Shown here one piece after another: positions 33,048 through 43,300 of a stretch of 64,000 nucleotides of DNA. The translations under genes and the position numbers were made by a program. Under the pieces are notes generated by a model, which worked only from the letters and a program-made list of their open reading frames with translations, did not search any database and was not told where the DNA came from. Source of the DNA: Eutreptiella sp. 'Long Island Sound 2002'. Taxonomy: Eukaryota; Euglenozoa; Euglenophyceae; Eutreptiales; Eutreptiaceae. Position 1 is the stretch's first letter. Every line of letters begins with the position of its first letter. The stretch covers positions 23,648,090 through 23,712,089 of the forward strand of contig OZ038392.1 of the NCBI GenBank assembly GCA_964036045.1. The letters are read 5' to 3'.

Positions 33048-35230
33048 GCACTCGGTCGTGGAGAGGCGCCCCATGGTTCCCGCTGGCGTCGCCGCTGTGA
33101 CGAACAGGAAGAGGCTCCGCACTTGAAGAGGGGAGGCGGCTTACATCCCGCTAGACCTGTCTGTTGGCCCCCAACAAAGCGGCCCCGGGCAACACCGGGA
33201 GGGCTGTTCGCCGCCGGCGTGACGTGCTGGTCTCGCCGGGAGGGTTCTGCCCGCGTGCTTGCGCACGTCCCCTCCTTTGGGCGGAACCCTAGATGTTCAC
33301 CGGACTTCCTGGCGTATCCCGTTCCCAAGGCGCGCTTGCACGTTCTTGGTACTAGGGTTCCGAGGTGCTTGGGTGTCGCAAGCTCCGCCTCGAGTCCCAA
33401 AGCAGCGCAGGACTTAGGATGCAGCCTTACCCCCGGGCTCCGTATCTCGTTTGGCCGGGTCAGCTGCATGGCACGGGCTGCCTCAGTGCCAGGGCTGTGG
33501 ACACTGGGTTTCCTACTGTTGTGTGGCGTTTGTGTTCGGGTCCTGGTTTTGGTTGGGTGTGGGTTTAGGTAAACCCGCCAGTCCTGCCTGGGGCCTTGGG
33601 CGGGTGTGTTTGGGTACGATTTGTGGCGTCGTCCCTCTTTTACCGGCTGGGGTTTGTGGTGTTTGTGGTTGGGCTTAGGTTTTGGCTTGCATATCCGACG
33701 TGTGTGGTTGCGTGCGCGCTCCTCCTGCACCCCACCGTTTCCGGTGTGCGGTGCGGGCGTGCCTGCTCGGGTTTGGGTTTCGGCTGCGTCCCGCCTCTCC
33801 TTGGGGGGTGTTGGGGTGTGTGTGTGCTCGTGCGCCCGTCCCGCGTGGTCTCCTGCACCTCCTGGTTGGGGGTGCTGTGCGGGGGTGCGTGTTTGTGGGC
33901 GCGCCCCGCTTGTTCCCCGCCTTTCCTGGCCGGGGTGTGCTGTGTGGGCGTGGGTGCTGGTCCCGGGTCTCGGCTGTGCCCCGCCTTTCTTGGTCGGGTT
34001 GTCGGGGTGTGTTTTGTGTTTTTTTTTGTGGGTTGCTGGCTGTCCCTGTCCAGGGCCTTGTGGTCCCTGTCCCCCCGTCCCCTCTCTTTCGGGGTGGGTT
34101 GCTGGTTCTGTTTTTTTTTTTTTGCGTGGCGTGTGTCTGTGCGTTTTGGGCGTCCCTTTTTCTGATGGGCCGCTGTTCCTGGCTTGGTGGTGCCAGTTTT
34201 GGCTGGGTGGTCCCTCTGTGCCCCTTTGGGGGTCCTGCCTTCGGTGCCTTCTGGGTGGGGGGTTTGGCCGTCTCTTGTGGTGTTGGCGGGAGGTGTGGTG
34301 GCTGTGGGCCGTTATCTTGCCCCCCCCCCTCCCCCCCTTTTTTTTTAATTGGGGGGGGGTCTGCCTGTTCCTCCCTCTGCCTTCCCTGGGCTCGCGCACG
34401 CACTGGCCCGCAGTCAGTGTGGTCTTCCGGGTTGCTGTTGGTGGTTGCGCTCCGTTTGGCCGTGTCCTGGCCCCATGGGTCGGGTGGGCTATGTACACGT
34501 TGGGCTCGGCGCCCCTTTCTGCCGGGTTAGGTCCTGGCTCTGCCGGCTGGGCGGGCGCGCCAGGCGGCTTCGTGTGGCTCTGGGTTAGGGGGCTTGGGTT
34601 GTCCGTGTCCGTTCTCCTCCGCGGTGCCGGTTTTAACCTTCTGGGTGGTCCGCCAGCGTGGTTGCCTGGCGCGCGGTGGCCCCGTGTGTGGCCCGCGGTG
34701 CCGGTTTGTGGCGTGCTGGTGCGGCACCTTCCGGGGTGTGCGGTGGCTTGTTGTGGTTAGTCCTTCAGGTTAGGGTCAGCTGTGCCGTGTTGTGCCGCTC
34801 TGTGCCGCGTCGCGTCGCGTCGTGCTGTGGCGTGTTGCACTTTGAGGTGCGTTGTCGTGGCGCGTTGCACTGTGGCGCGCTGCGGTGCGGTGTGCCGTGC
34901 TGTCCCGTGTTGTGCCGTGGTGGGTCGGTGGAGGTCAGCCTGGCCTGTGCCATAGTGCGGAGTGCGGGTCGGAGTGTGGCTGGCTGGTGGCTGGGGGGTG
35001 CGGTTAGGTGTGGGTGGCTCGCTGGGTCCGTGCTGTGGGGGCCCGGGCGTGCCGCTCGGGCTGGTGGGTCGGGTAGGTGTCCGTGGGGTTGCCCTCCCTG
35101 GGGGCCTGTGCCTTGGTCCCGTGTCCTCTGGGGGTCCCGGTCCCTAGCCCTGGTTTCTGTGGTCGTGCCTTCGTCCTCTTCCGGTGCCTGTGAAGTGGCC
35201 CTTGTGGCGGCCGGGGTCGTCGCCTGGTGG

Positions 35231-35977
35231 TCAGGGCGTGGTGGTGCGCCGCGCGGCGGTGTTCCCTGTGGCTTCCTCTGTGGGTGTAGCCCGTTCTCCC
35301 CGTGTAGGTGTGCCCTCCATCCCCCGTGTGGTTTCCGGTGGCTGGTGGGTGTGCGCTGGTGTGATCCGTACGGCGTCCGATTCTTGCTTCGGCGGTGTGT
35401 GTTGGGGGTGTGCGTCACCGGGAGTCGTGCGGCGTTCGCTGGGGGTGGGGCGGCGCTGGTCCCTCCGTCGTGGTATGCCCTTCCTGGGTGTGGGTCGCGG
35501 CGCCTGCCGTGGTGCCCTCTTCCTCTGTGTCTCGGTCCCCGCTCCTGTCCCTTCCTGGTCCTTGGGTTGTTTCCTGCCCCCACGTTGTGTCTCCTCCGGT
35601 GGCCTGTCCCTATGGGCGCCTGCCCCTCCGTGCCCCCTTGCCTGAGTGTCCCTTGCTGCCCCTTGCCCTCCCCTTGCCCGTGCCCTTCCCCTTCCCGGTG
35701 GTGGGGTGGGGGGGGGGGCGCCGATGGCCCAGGACTGGGGGTGGGTGGCCTGGAGCCATTGGCGGAGGGCTTGGGGGGTGTGGGGGGGGCGGAGGCCCTG
35801 GACCGCTTCGCGGAGGAGGGCCTCCCAGGCCGCTTGCGGCATGATGGCCTCCGGGGCGGCCTCGTTGGGGTCGGCGGGGGTGCGGGTGCGCACCTCCTCG
35901 AAGGTGTGCACCATGTGGACCCCTTCTGGCCTTCCCGCTCCCCGGGCCCAATTCACCCAGCGGCGGAGCTCCTGCAA
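35231..35977 (-). CDS. ORF1-like protein segment of the GC-rich retroposon
   Basis: This is the only part of the retroposon that looks like folded protein. Within the first 90 residues are LQELRRWVNWARG, VHTFEEVRTRTPADPNEAA and IMPQAAWEALLREAVQGLRP, which suggest helices. After that come low-complexity Arg/Pro/Thr/Gln residues to the stop at 35231. The frame is open further upstream without an ATG, and proline/RS-rich frames precede it (35610-36431 and 36665-37081), so the real N-terminus and the exact frame path are unclear. I do not recognise a family. It may be a LINE ORF1-type RNA-binding protein by position, which is inference only. Confidence 0.35.
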   Translation of the reverse strand: MQELRRWVNWARGAGRPEGVHMVHTFEEVRTRTPADPNEAAPEAIMPQAAWEALLREAVQGLRPPHTPQALRQWLQATHPQSWAIGAPPPTPPPGRGRARARGGQGAARDTQARGHGGAGAHRDRPPEETQRGGRKQPKDQEGTGAGTETQRKRAPRQAPRPTPRKGIPRRRDQRRPTPSERRTTPGDAHPQHTPPKQESDAVRITPAHTHQPPETTRGMEGTPTRGERATPTEEATGNTAARRTTTP

Positions 35978-37599
35978 AGCGGGGGCAGACCACCAGGCGA
36001 GGTGGGCGGGGGCCCGGGGGGGGGGAGGGGTCTGAGCTCGAGGTCCTGGAGCGGCGGGGGGAGGACGTGGATCTGCGGTGGTGGCGGGGGTGGCGGTGCC
36101 TCGGGGAGCGGGAGCGGCGGTGGCGGGGGCTGGGGGTGGAGGACGGGTACGGGCGGAGAGGGGAACGGGAGGGGGAGGTGGACATGGGGCGGCGGTGGCG
36201 GGAGTGGTGGTGGCGGGGGCTGGGGGTGGTGGATGGGTACGGGCGGCGGGGGGAGTGGGGAGCCCGGTGGGGCCTGTGGGGGGAGGGAGAGGTGGACGTG
36301 GGGCGGCGGTGGCGTGCCTGGCGGCGCCGGGGGGAGCGGGAGCGGTGGTGGCGGGGGCTGGGGGTCGCGTACGGGCGGAGGGGGGAACGGGAAGCCCTGC
36401 GGGGCTCGTGGAGGGAGGGGGGGGTGGACATGGGGCGGCAGTGGCGCCTGGGGGAGCGGGAGCGGCGGGAGCGGGGCCCCGGGGGGTCGCGGTGGCGCCT
36501 TGCAGAGCGGGAGCGGCGCGAATGGGTGGTGGAGGCGTGCTGGCGGTGCGGGGAGCCTGAGCGCTGGGGGCGGGTGCGCCGTGCGGGGGGGGAGCGGGAG
36601 CGCCGCCGTTTGCGGGACCGGGGCTCGTCGGTCGAGTCGGGCCAGTCAGGAGGTGTCGGCGGTCCTAGGGGGCCTCGCGCGGCGCCGCTTGGTACTGGGG
36701 GGGTTGGTAGGGGTGCGGTTGCGGCAGTGGGTGGTGGTACGGGTCGGGTTGGGCCCAGGGGGCCCCCTCTGCGTGGACGTGGTGGCCGGGGGGATACGGT
36801 GGCTGTTTCCGGGGGGGAGGCACTGGTGGTAGGTGGGGTATGCGGGTGGAGCGCTCGGTGGCTGCCATCCCATACGCTGGTGCTGTTCGTGCGGGGGGTT
36901 GTGGCCCGGTGGGGTAGGGTGGTGGGCAGTGGTAGTGGTGGGGGTGGTGTTGGTGGTGGTGGTGGTGGGGCCGCTGGTGGTGGTGGCGTTGGTAGTGTCG
37001 GGGTTGGTGCTGCGGGTACGGCCCTAGGACCCCTTGTGGGTATTCCGGTCCCCCTTGTGGGGGTGGGGGATCGGGCATCATGCGCAGCCCCTGGGGCTGT
37101 ACTGTTTGGTGGGTAGGGGGGGCGGGTCGGGGGCCGGGCTTAACGGTGACTGTGGTCGAGGAGTCCCACGTTCCTGGGTCGGTCTGGCCGGCGGCAGTGG
37201 CGGTTTGCGGGGGGTGGATGATGGGGCGCTTGGAGATGGGGATGTTGACGAGGGTTTCGAAGGGGTCGTGTTGGGCGGCCGCCTCTGTGGTAAGGGCGGC
37301 TGCTGGTGGGAGATGCGCACAGCACTGACATACAGCCCTGAAAATCTACATTCGGGCACCAAAATAATTCCATTGATAAAAAGACATTCAGAAATTGATA
37401 AATCAGGACGATACTTCCACAAACTCCCATCAGCATTAAATGTCTCTTGAAGAACTGAGACGTCGGCGTTGGCGCCGGCGACAGGCCAGCCATCCCAACA
37501 ATAACAGACCACCCGCATTATCTACAGACAAGAATTAGAAGACAGCATCGCAGATGTAACCAGAGTGCCCTAAACACTGTACCTGCAGTTTTTATAACT

Positions 37600-40298
37600 G
37601 AGGACCAACTGTCTGAAATCATCAGCTCTCTCCCTCCTGTTGATCCCAGCTGTGTTGAACTCAAACACAGTGCCTTCCTGGCGCAGCTGTTGCTGGAGGA
37701 GGTAGACCTAGTCAACCTCAGAACCAACTTTCCCTGTTGGGAAACCTGTGCTGCACATGCAGCATACTTGCTCAGGTGAACCCGTGGCTCAGAGTCCGGA
37801 TGCTCTAGCGGGGCCTGCTTCTAATAACATGCCGCTGTCTGAGCATGACACTCAGGAACTCTGACGGCTGTTGTACCTGAGGGCCGAAGGTATTGAGTGC
37901 CAGGAACAGCGTTTCAATACCTCAGACAGACCTGGAAATCCTCCATCTGGTCTGAGGAGGACGATGATTCCTACACGCTACCTGCTCCTGAGATACCCCT
38001 AGTGTATTCTCTGCACTATGGGCAACAATGTTCCCCTGAGTGGGTTGACAGCTCAGTACCTGCCGAAACTGCTGATCGGCAAGAAAAGAAAGAGCATGGA
38101 AAGAGCAACCTCCATGCTGAGGAGGATTTCCTGCAGAAAATCGAGAGTCTGAACCTTGACCCTCGACTGAAGAAACTGCTCCTAACCTATGAGCAGGTGT
38201 TCGGCGCCCTGCCGCCTCCCCTGTCCTGTAAAAAACTGGTCCAGACAGACCTGAAACTGAAACCCGAATTTGAGAAGACGCGAGTGAGACGTCGTCCCTA
38301 TTCCGCTCCACAGGAACAGCTTGAAGAAAACGAGCGCCAGATCCAGGAATGTATTGATGCTTGCCTCGTGGAGGAATATAAGAAGGGGGACTACCCCCAT
38401 CACTGCAGTCCCTGGTTCCTGGTTGCTAAACCTGGATCGACTGCCCTGCGACTAGTTGTAGACTATGCTGAGGTCATCAAGAGAACCCAAAACCACTCGG
38501 GGAGTATTCCCAACATGGCAAACACCCTGCAGCGTATTGCCAAATGCCGGTACAAAACCAAAGTGGACAAACGCAGTGGTTTCTGGCACGTTGACGTAAC
38601 AGCCGCAGCTCAAGAACTGCTGGCCTTTATAACCCCTAAGGGTCGTGTGTTTAAATGGAAGGTCATGCCTTTCGGGGTAGCCAACGCCGTTGCACTCTTC
38701 CAAGAACTGATGAACAAAATTTTGTACATACTGAGGCGCAGACCTCTAGTACAGGAGTTGATTTCCTCAGGGGCAGAAATGGAGGCCCACATCGATGACG
38801 TGAGTTTGGGTACCAATACCCAAGAGGACCATGTCCTTCTCCTCCGTGAGTTTTTCATTGATTGTCAAGAAAACCATGTCCGAATCAAACTCGAAAAATG
38901 CGAGTTCATGAAAGAGGACATGGAATATTTGGGTTTCGACGTGGGGTATGGCTGGTGGAAACCAGCCGCGTCTAAGATGCAGCCCCTACAGGACATGCAG
39001 ATTCGCGATGACCCTAAGAAGGGTCTACACGACGTGAGGAGTTTTGTGGGCGCCTGTATTTTCTATAGGCGACACATCCACAGTTTCACCTACTCTTCTG
39101 CCCCTCTCACTGACCTAATCAAGAAAACTACTCCTTGGAGGTGGACCGCCAGAGAGGAGGAGTATTTCCAGGAGTTGAAGAAGAAAATTACCTCCTCCAA
39201 CTGCCTGGGCGTACCCCGCCTTAAGGGCGAGATAGTCCTCATCACCGATGCCAGTGATGTAGGGGGGGGGTGGAACTATATACCAATGGCAAGAGCTTAA
39301 CCCAGCTGAACTAAACCATTGCCATTATCGCACCGAAGGACTGAACCGTGATGGTTCCCTGAAGCACGATTATCCTTCCAAGGAGTGGCGATTTGTGCCA
39401 CTGGGACACTGGAACTGGAAATGGAACCAGGCGCGTTCCAATTACAGCACCTACGACCAGGAACTCCTGGCCCGTATGTTGGTGCTCTCATCCCAGTCCC
39501 GACTATTGGGATCTAACCTTATTGTCTGGCTCTGTGACCAGGAACCGGTGAAGTACTTTCAGAAGGGCCCACCACCGCAGAAAGCGAAACTAAAACGGTG
39601 GTGGACTTACCTGAGCCAGTTCAGGCTGACAGTCCATCATATCCCTGGTATAAAAAATGAACTGTCTTGGTACCTATCACGCAACAACTTCGATGCACTT
39701 ATTGGTGAGAGCTCTGAGGCACTCGCCAAAGAGGCTTTCCAGCGTATGGATGTCCAGCTTGACCTGTCCATGCGGACTGCTGGAATCCTCCAGGGTTGGA
39801 GCCTAACTGACTATCAGTCAGAATATAAAGATATTCTCCGGACCCACAGCACTGGTCTCGAACCCCGTGTCATTGACAGGCACCAGTTGTGTAAAAATAA
39901 ACAGTCCCTCTTCTACGAGGACCGTATAGTCGTGCCTGAGGCACAACTTGATGGGTGTTTACAGTGGTCCCATCTCAGCTCAGGCCACACTGGTGCTAAT
40001 CGCTCAGTGGACTTCTTTGGTGAGTGTTTCTACTCTGGTCTAACCCTGACTGAACTGAGGTCCCGAATGCAGACCATTGTTGATGTTTGTGGCTGTCATG
40101 CCAGCAAGAAGAGCGATAGTAGGGATAAGGGGCTGATTTCCAGCCTACCCATATCCTATTGTACTAACTCTCTTCTCTACGTGGATTGCATCCACGGCCT
40201 ACCTCGCTTCGGCGGCTATGATAGTTGCCTAGTGGTCACCTGTGGCCTGTCCCGCTTCACCCGTGTGTTGCTTGCAATAAGAACATCACAGGTGAACA
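37600..40298 (+). pseudogene. B1 Pol continuation (RT, RNase H, partial integrase), broken
   Basis: Resumes the frame cut at 4901 (EDQLSEIISSLPPVDPS) but meets stops at about 37777-37880. A long frame then runs 37897-39300 with RT: LVVDYAEV, MPFGVANA, and the catalytic box HIDD at 38788-38799 in place of the usual Y/FxDD. RNase H begins TDASDVGGG, but a G-run at about 39258-39267 shifts the frame; the rest (39395-40298) is readable and includes the RNase H end, an integrase zinc part (HLSSGHTGANRS) and LYVDCIHGLPRFGGYD, where the first catalytic Asp lies. It is truncated after FTRVLLAIRTSQ by the B2 LTR, so the second Asp and the Glu are lost. Confidence 0.82.
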
Positions 40299-41009
40299 AG
40301 TAAGAAAAAGTCACTGCCATGTCTTTCTTGGAGGTCGTGATCCAGGCCAAGCCCCCCATAAAACCCTTTTGTTGATGCTAAGACATACTTAAGTATTTTT
40401 ATCTCTCCTTTGAACCTTAAAGTACACATTCTCAAAGTAACTAGGGTTATAACCCTAGCCCCCCATGACGTTCACCCCTACCACTCAACTGAGCGGAGGT
40501 ATCTTCCTTCATGGAGGTTTTACCGAAAAAGAGTAGGCGTTTCTTGCCTAAGGCCTTGCAGGTTAGGCCTAGTGGTCCCCCACCCCAAGACCCCTATACT
40601 CAACTGTTTCTACCACTTATTGTGGTTCTACCTTTTAACTGTTTCTGAATTCAGTTGCTTGGCCACGTCATATTCTGTGTGTGGCCTAACTCCTTTGTCC
40701 CACATTCCTAACCAACTCCATTTCATGCAAAGGTGTGCACATGAAGTGCTTGATGTTAATTGGGAGGCATGAGCCATGCCAGCTTTCACATAAAAATCAT
40801 TTGTTTTATCCTTTTGTGATTGAATCTTTGTACTTAAGCCTGCTTTGTCTATCTGCAGCCCTTCTGTGATACACTGGATTTCAAAACTATTTATTGATTC
40901 GATCCACATCCTGTTCTTGCTCTACTTGCTGCTTTGGATTGGTTTTACAACATCAACACCTGCAGGATTTCATCAAAACTATTCGGGCACTAATCAAGGA
41001 CATCTTTCT
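40299..41009 (+). repeat. LTR of element B2 (711 bp)
   Basis: Starts AGTAAGAAAAAG inside B1 integrase and ends CATCTTTCT next to a PBS. It matches 890-1599 throughout. It acts as a 5' LTR because a PBS, leader and gag follow. An A-box-like TAGGCCTAGTGG lies at 40564-40575. Confidence 0.82.
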
Positions 41010-41021
41010 GGTAGCAGAGGC
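41009..41021 (+). other. Primer binding site of B2
   Basis: TGGTAGCAGAGGC; the first T is also the last LTR base. Same as B1 and, inverted, D. Confidence 0.7.
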
Positions 41022-41081
41022 AACTCTTGAGAACCTGTCGAACCGACTCTGAGAAGTACACAAGCCAAAACCAGAAACACT

Positions 41082-42031
41082 ATGTCCACACCATCAGTAC
41101 AACTGTCTGCCAGGACCTGGCCAATTCTGAGTGTACAAGTTCAACTTGGCAACAGTGGGCCCATCTCAATGAGTGAGCCCAAACTCAGAGTTGCAGCTTG
41201 GTCTCAAGAAGATCCAGTTCACAGAAGGGCGGAACAAGAAGCACCCAGAGAAGAAATACCAATACCCTTAACCACTGAGGCCTTAGCGGCCCGTGGTGAC
41301 AGCCTGCAGCACCTGCGCCGAAGAGGTGCTGTATGCTTCTCCCGTTCTGCTTGCCCTGCTTCTTCGTCTACGGTTACGGCAGCTGGAGATCCTGAGGAAC
41401 AAGGCGAATTTAGAAGGAGAACGGACGAATATCTTCTCCACTAGGAGTACTATAAGTCCGTCAGAGGGGAAGATAGAGAGGAACCACTAGAAGCCTTAGG
41501 ATCCCCACCATACACGGACATGGATTCCTGCCCTTAGTCCCGCCTACCTACGGACCTGGCCGACACTGTATCTCTACCCAGGCAACCGAGAGGGCCAGTA
41601 TGGCGTCGGGAGCTGCCAATCACTAGCAGGAGCCCTGAAGTGTGCCCCGCTTATGTGAAAGATCCCCATCTCCTAGAGCCAACTTATGGGGCCCTCAACC
41701 GTACGGCCGAACTACTGGCCAAACTACTATCTGGGTCCGAAGACCCCGATGTGACACCCCTGTCTGAGGCTGTCAAGGCTAAACTGGGTATCACTGAACC
41801 CTTACACAAGCCAGCGCTAGCCTCACCATCACCCGGATTGAGCACACTTGCTGAGGATCTCAAACGATCAAGGGTGTCCAGGTTGCTACCCAAGGTCACT
41901 TGCCCAAGCCCTTCTCATCCTCGTGCCAGGACAGTCCCTATCGCTGAACTACAGGACGTGCTTGTGACAGAGACTGAGAAAAGGGGACTAACAGCTCTGG
42001 CACCTCTCGCCGGCGTACCTCCCCCCCTTGA
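41082..42031 (+). pseudogene. B2 leader / N-terminal Gag region with stops
   Basis: The ATG at 41082 begins MSTPSVQLSARTW. The frame then has a TAG at 41442-41444 where B1 has a Glu codon, and another stop near 41537, before continuing with TAELLAKLLSGSEDPDV and ending at TAA near 42037. A C-run just before this accounts for the shift into the main Gag frame. It is the counterpart of 1673-2640 and of 51537-52025. Confidence 0.6.
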
Positions 42032-43300
42032 GGCCTAACCCCAGGGGGTGGGAAGAGTGGCAGACCAATTGCCCAGGCCAACATCCAGCTGGAATCGCTG
42101 GAGTTCGACCCGAAAAATCTGCCCGAATGGGCAAAAGAATTTGCCGAGTTTCTTTTGCTTACCGGCCAATCCTATGTGGATGTGGCCACTAAATGTTCAT
42201 TGTTGAAACGTTCATGCAAAAAGAAATTTTTGCAAAAAAAGGTGACGCAGACTGTGAAAACCTATTCAACATGCGCCGAGGTTCTCCAAAGACTGGAGAA
42301 CACTTTCCCGGTCTATGCGACTGACCTCACTGTACGCACACAGATTGAGGAGCTACCTAGCCACCCTGAACTTCCTTCTGCTGCACGAGTCTCTGAATAT
42401 GTGTGCAACCTGGAGTATCTGTTTTCACGAATGAACGTGGGTTCCTATGGAGCCACAGAGCCCCACCTGTGGCTCATGAGTAAAATCCCTGCACGTACGC
42501 GGGACGATTGCCGCACTACCTCTGAGAGGAAGAGTCGGACCCAGACGTACGACGACCTTGTTGACCTGCTGATCCAGCTGGCCCTTGAGAGGGAGAATTA
42601 CTCCCATATGGAGAAACTCCTCAAGAAACACCTGGGTCGAGCTGGCATCCCTACCCCCGAACGTGGCGAAGGGAAAGGGCCTAGAAATCCCACTAACGCC
42701 AACCAGGGTGGTGGTAAAGGTAGGTGTAACATGCGTGCCATGAATGAGGTTAAACCTGAAGCTGGTACACCCCCTCTCTTCTACTGTAAGCCTGTCAATG
42801 ACAAGGGGGGACCTTGTCATGCCCCTGACTGCGACCTCCGCAGTGGTTGTATGCTGCAAAAGAAAGGACAGCAGCACACCAAAGATGGGAAAACAGTGAC
42901 CCATCAGGACCATTTCAGGTGTACCATCACCTGTCATTACTGTGGCAAACGCCGTCACTACGAGGACGAATGTCACATAAAAAAAGGTGAGAGTGACAAA
43001 CACAAACGGCAGGAGGCTGAACGCCAGAAGACCCAAACTCCCTCCAAACCTCCCCAGAATGGGGATAAGGGTGGTAAAGGAGGAGGCAAGGGGGGTGGCA
43101 AGGGTGTAATCCAAAACCCCCACAGGCGCTCATCAGCACCTGCTACTTCTCCCTCTACTGCCGAGGTTGACCCCAAGAAGCGCCCAAATGGGGATAACGC
43201 CTCCCCTGACGGGACTAACTCCAAGAAGAGGCGACTGGCTTGGATGGCCAAGTCCCCAATGGCTGCAGGGGTGGATGTGAAATTCCCTGCTGAGGACTAG
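42032..43300 (+). CDS. gag: B2 Gag (capsid-like domain and CCHC knuckle), open frame
   Basis: Open from 42032 to TAG 43298-43300 (422 codons). No ATG is near its front, because the N-terminal part lies in the broken frame upstream. The capsid-like region starts LPEWAKEFAEFLLLTGQ and matches C Gag at 52.8 kb (FAENFGRFLRLTGQ). The nucleocapsid knuckle is CHYCGKRRHYEDEC near 42934-42975, followed by a Lys/Gln-rich segment, GGKGGGKGGGKG and a basic KKRRLAWMAK C-terminus. The residues just before the stop are GVDVKFPAED. It is the best-preserved B Gag, but probably not expressible without the N-terminal frame. Confidence 0.75.
   Translation, partial: GLTPGGGKSGRPIAQANIQLESLEFDPKNLPEWAKEFAEFLLLTGQSYVDVATKCSLLKRSCKKKFLQKKVTQTVKTYSTCAEVLQRLENTFPVYATDLTVRTQIEELPSHPELPSAARVSEYVCNLEYLFSRMNVGSYGATEPHLWLMSKIPARTRDDCRTTSERKSRTQTYDDLVDLLIQLALERENYSHMEKLLKKHLGRAGIPTPERGEGKGPRNPTNANQGGGKGRCNMRAMNEVKPEAGTPPLFYCKPVNDKGGPCHAPDCDLRSGCMLQKKGQQHTKDGKTVTHQDHFRCTITCHYCGKRRHYEDECHIKKGESDKHKRQEAERQKTQTPSKPPQNGDKGGKGGGKGGGKGVIQNPHRRSSAPATSPSTAEVDPKKRPNGDNASPDGTNSKKRRLAWMAKSPMAAGVDVKFPAED
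43298..43300 (+). promoter_or_regulatory. In-frame gag-pol stop (GAC-TAG-GGG) of B2
   Basis: Same position and frame relation as in B1 (3843-3845), so the arrangement is a family trait rather than a chance mutation. The following codons encode a conserved EEEDLVFWI before the protease. Confidence 0.6.

Larger units (their letters stand above)
33030..37309 (-). mobile_element. GC-rich non-LTR retroposon without RT (half-LINE-like), minus strand
   Basis: The insertion is defined by GAGATGCGCACAG present at 33017-33029 and again at 37310-37322; the other D LTR has it once. The minus-strand 3' end is a (CCTA)n tract (33030-33047), as in LINEs with microsatellite tails. The 4.28-kb body is extremely GC-rich with C-rich minus-strand composition. 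It encodes proline-, histidine- and RS-rich frames and a short globular segment, but no RT or endonuclease motif. It was probably mobilised in trans by a LINE. It could also be a host transcript retroposed by LINE machinery. Confidence 0.7.
4902..37599 (-). mobile_element. Element D: non-autonomous LTR retrotransposon (LARD-like), minus strand
   Basis: Two LTRs of 937 bp each (4902-5838, and 32370-37599 once the retroposon at 33030-37309 and one copy of its target duplication are removed) flank the block. Orientation comes from a PBS complement (CCTCTGCTACCA, 32355-32366) next to the right LTR and a G7 tract (minus strand) next to the left LTR. Without the nested E and the retroposon the element is about 11.3 kb, of which about 9.4 kb is internal. 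I find no gag, RT or integrase in that internal sequence on either strand. The flanks AAGAA and GAGGA (or AAAGA and GAGGA) may be a decayed 5-bp target duplication. LTR divergence, by eye, is about 6-7%. Confidence 0.75.
32370..37599 (-). repeat. 5' LTR of element D, interrupted by a retroposon
   Basis: After removing 33030-37309 and one 13-bp target duplication copy it is 937 bp, exactly the length of the other D LTR. It borders B1 pol at 37600. Confidence 0.8.
890..40298 (+). mobile_element. Element B1: decayed Ty3-type LTR retrotransposon, split by element D
   Basis: The order is 5' LTR (890-1599), PBS, leader and gag (about 1673-3845), and protease/N-terminal pol (3846-4901). Element D then interrupts the reading frame, and RT, RNase H and part of integrase follow at 37600-40298. 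The pieces either side of D match the order of the full-length relative C (50650-62050). The element stops inside the integrase core where the LTR of B2 begins, so its own 3' LTR is not visible here. Several frameshifts and stops show that it is dead. Family assignment rests on the DTGA protease, Ty3-type RT, RNase H after RT, and the integrase following RNase H. Confidence 0.8.

Noticed and set aside
32984-34498. 504-codon minus-strand ORF
   Set aside because: Low-complexity Thr/Pro/Arg/His translation of CA/GC-rich sequence that also runs into the flanking D LTR across the insertion edge; no domain.
34658-36832. 724-codon plus-strand ORF
   Set aside because: Antisense shadow of the C-rich minus-strand retroposon; Gly/Trp/Arg low complexity created by GC-rich composition with few stops.
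40299-41009. Interpretation of this LTR as the 3' LTR of B1
   Set aside because: It cuts B1 pol inside the integrase core and is followed by a PBS, leader and gag, so it is the 5' LTR of a second copy.
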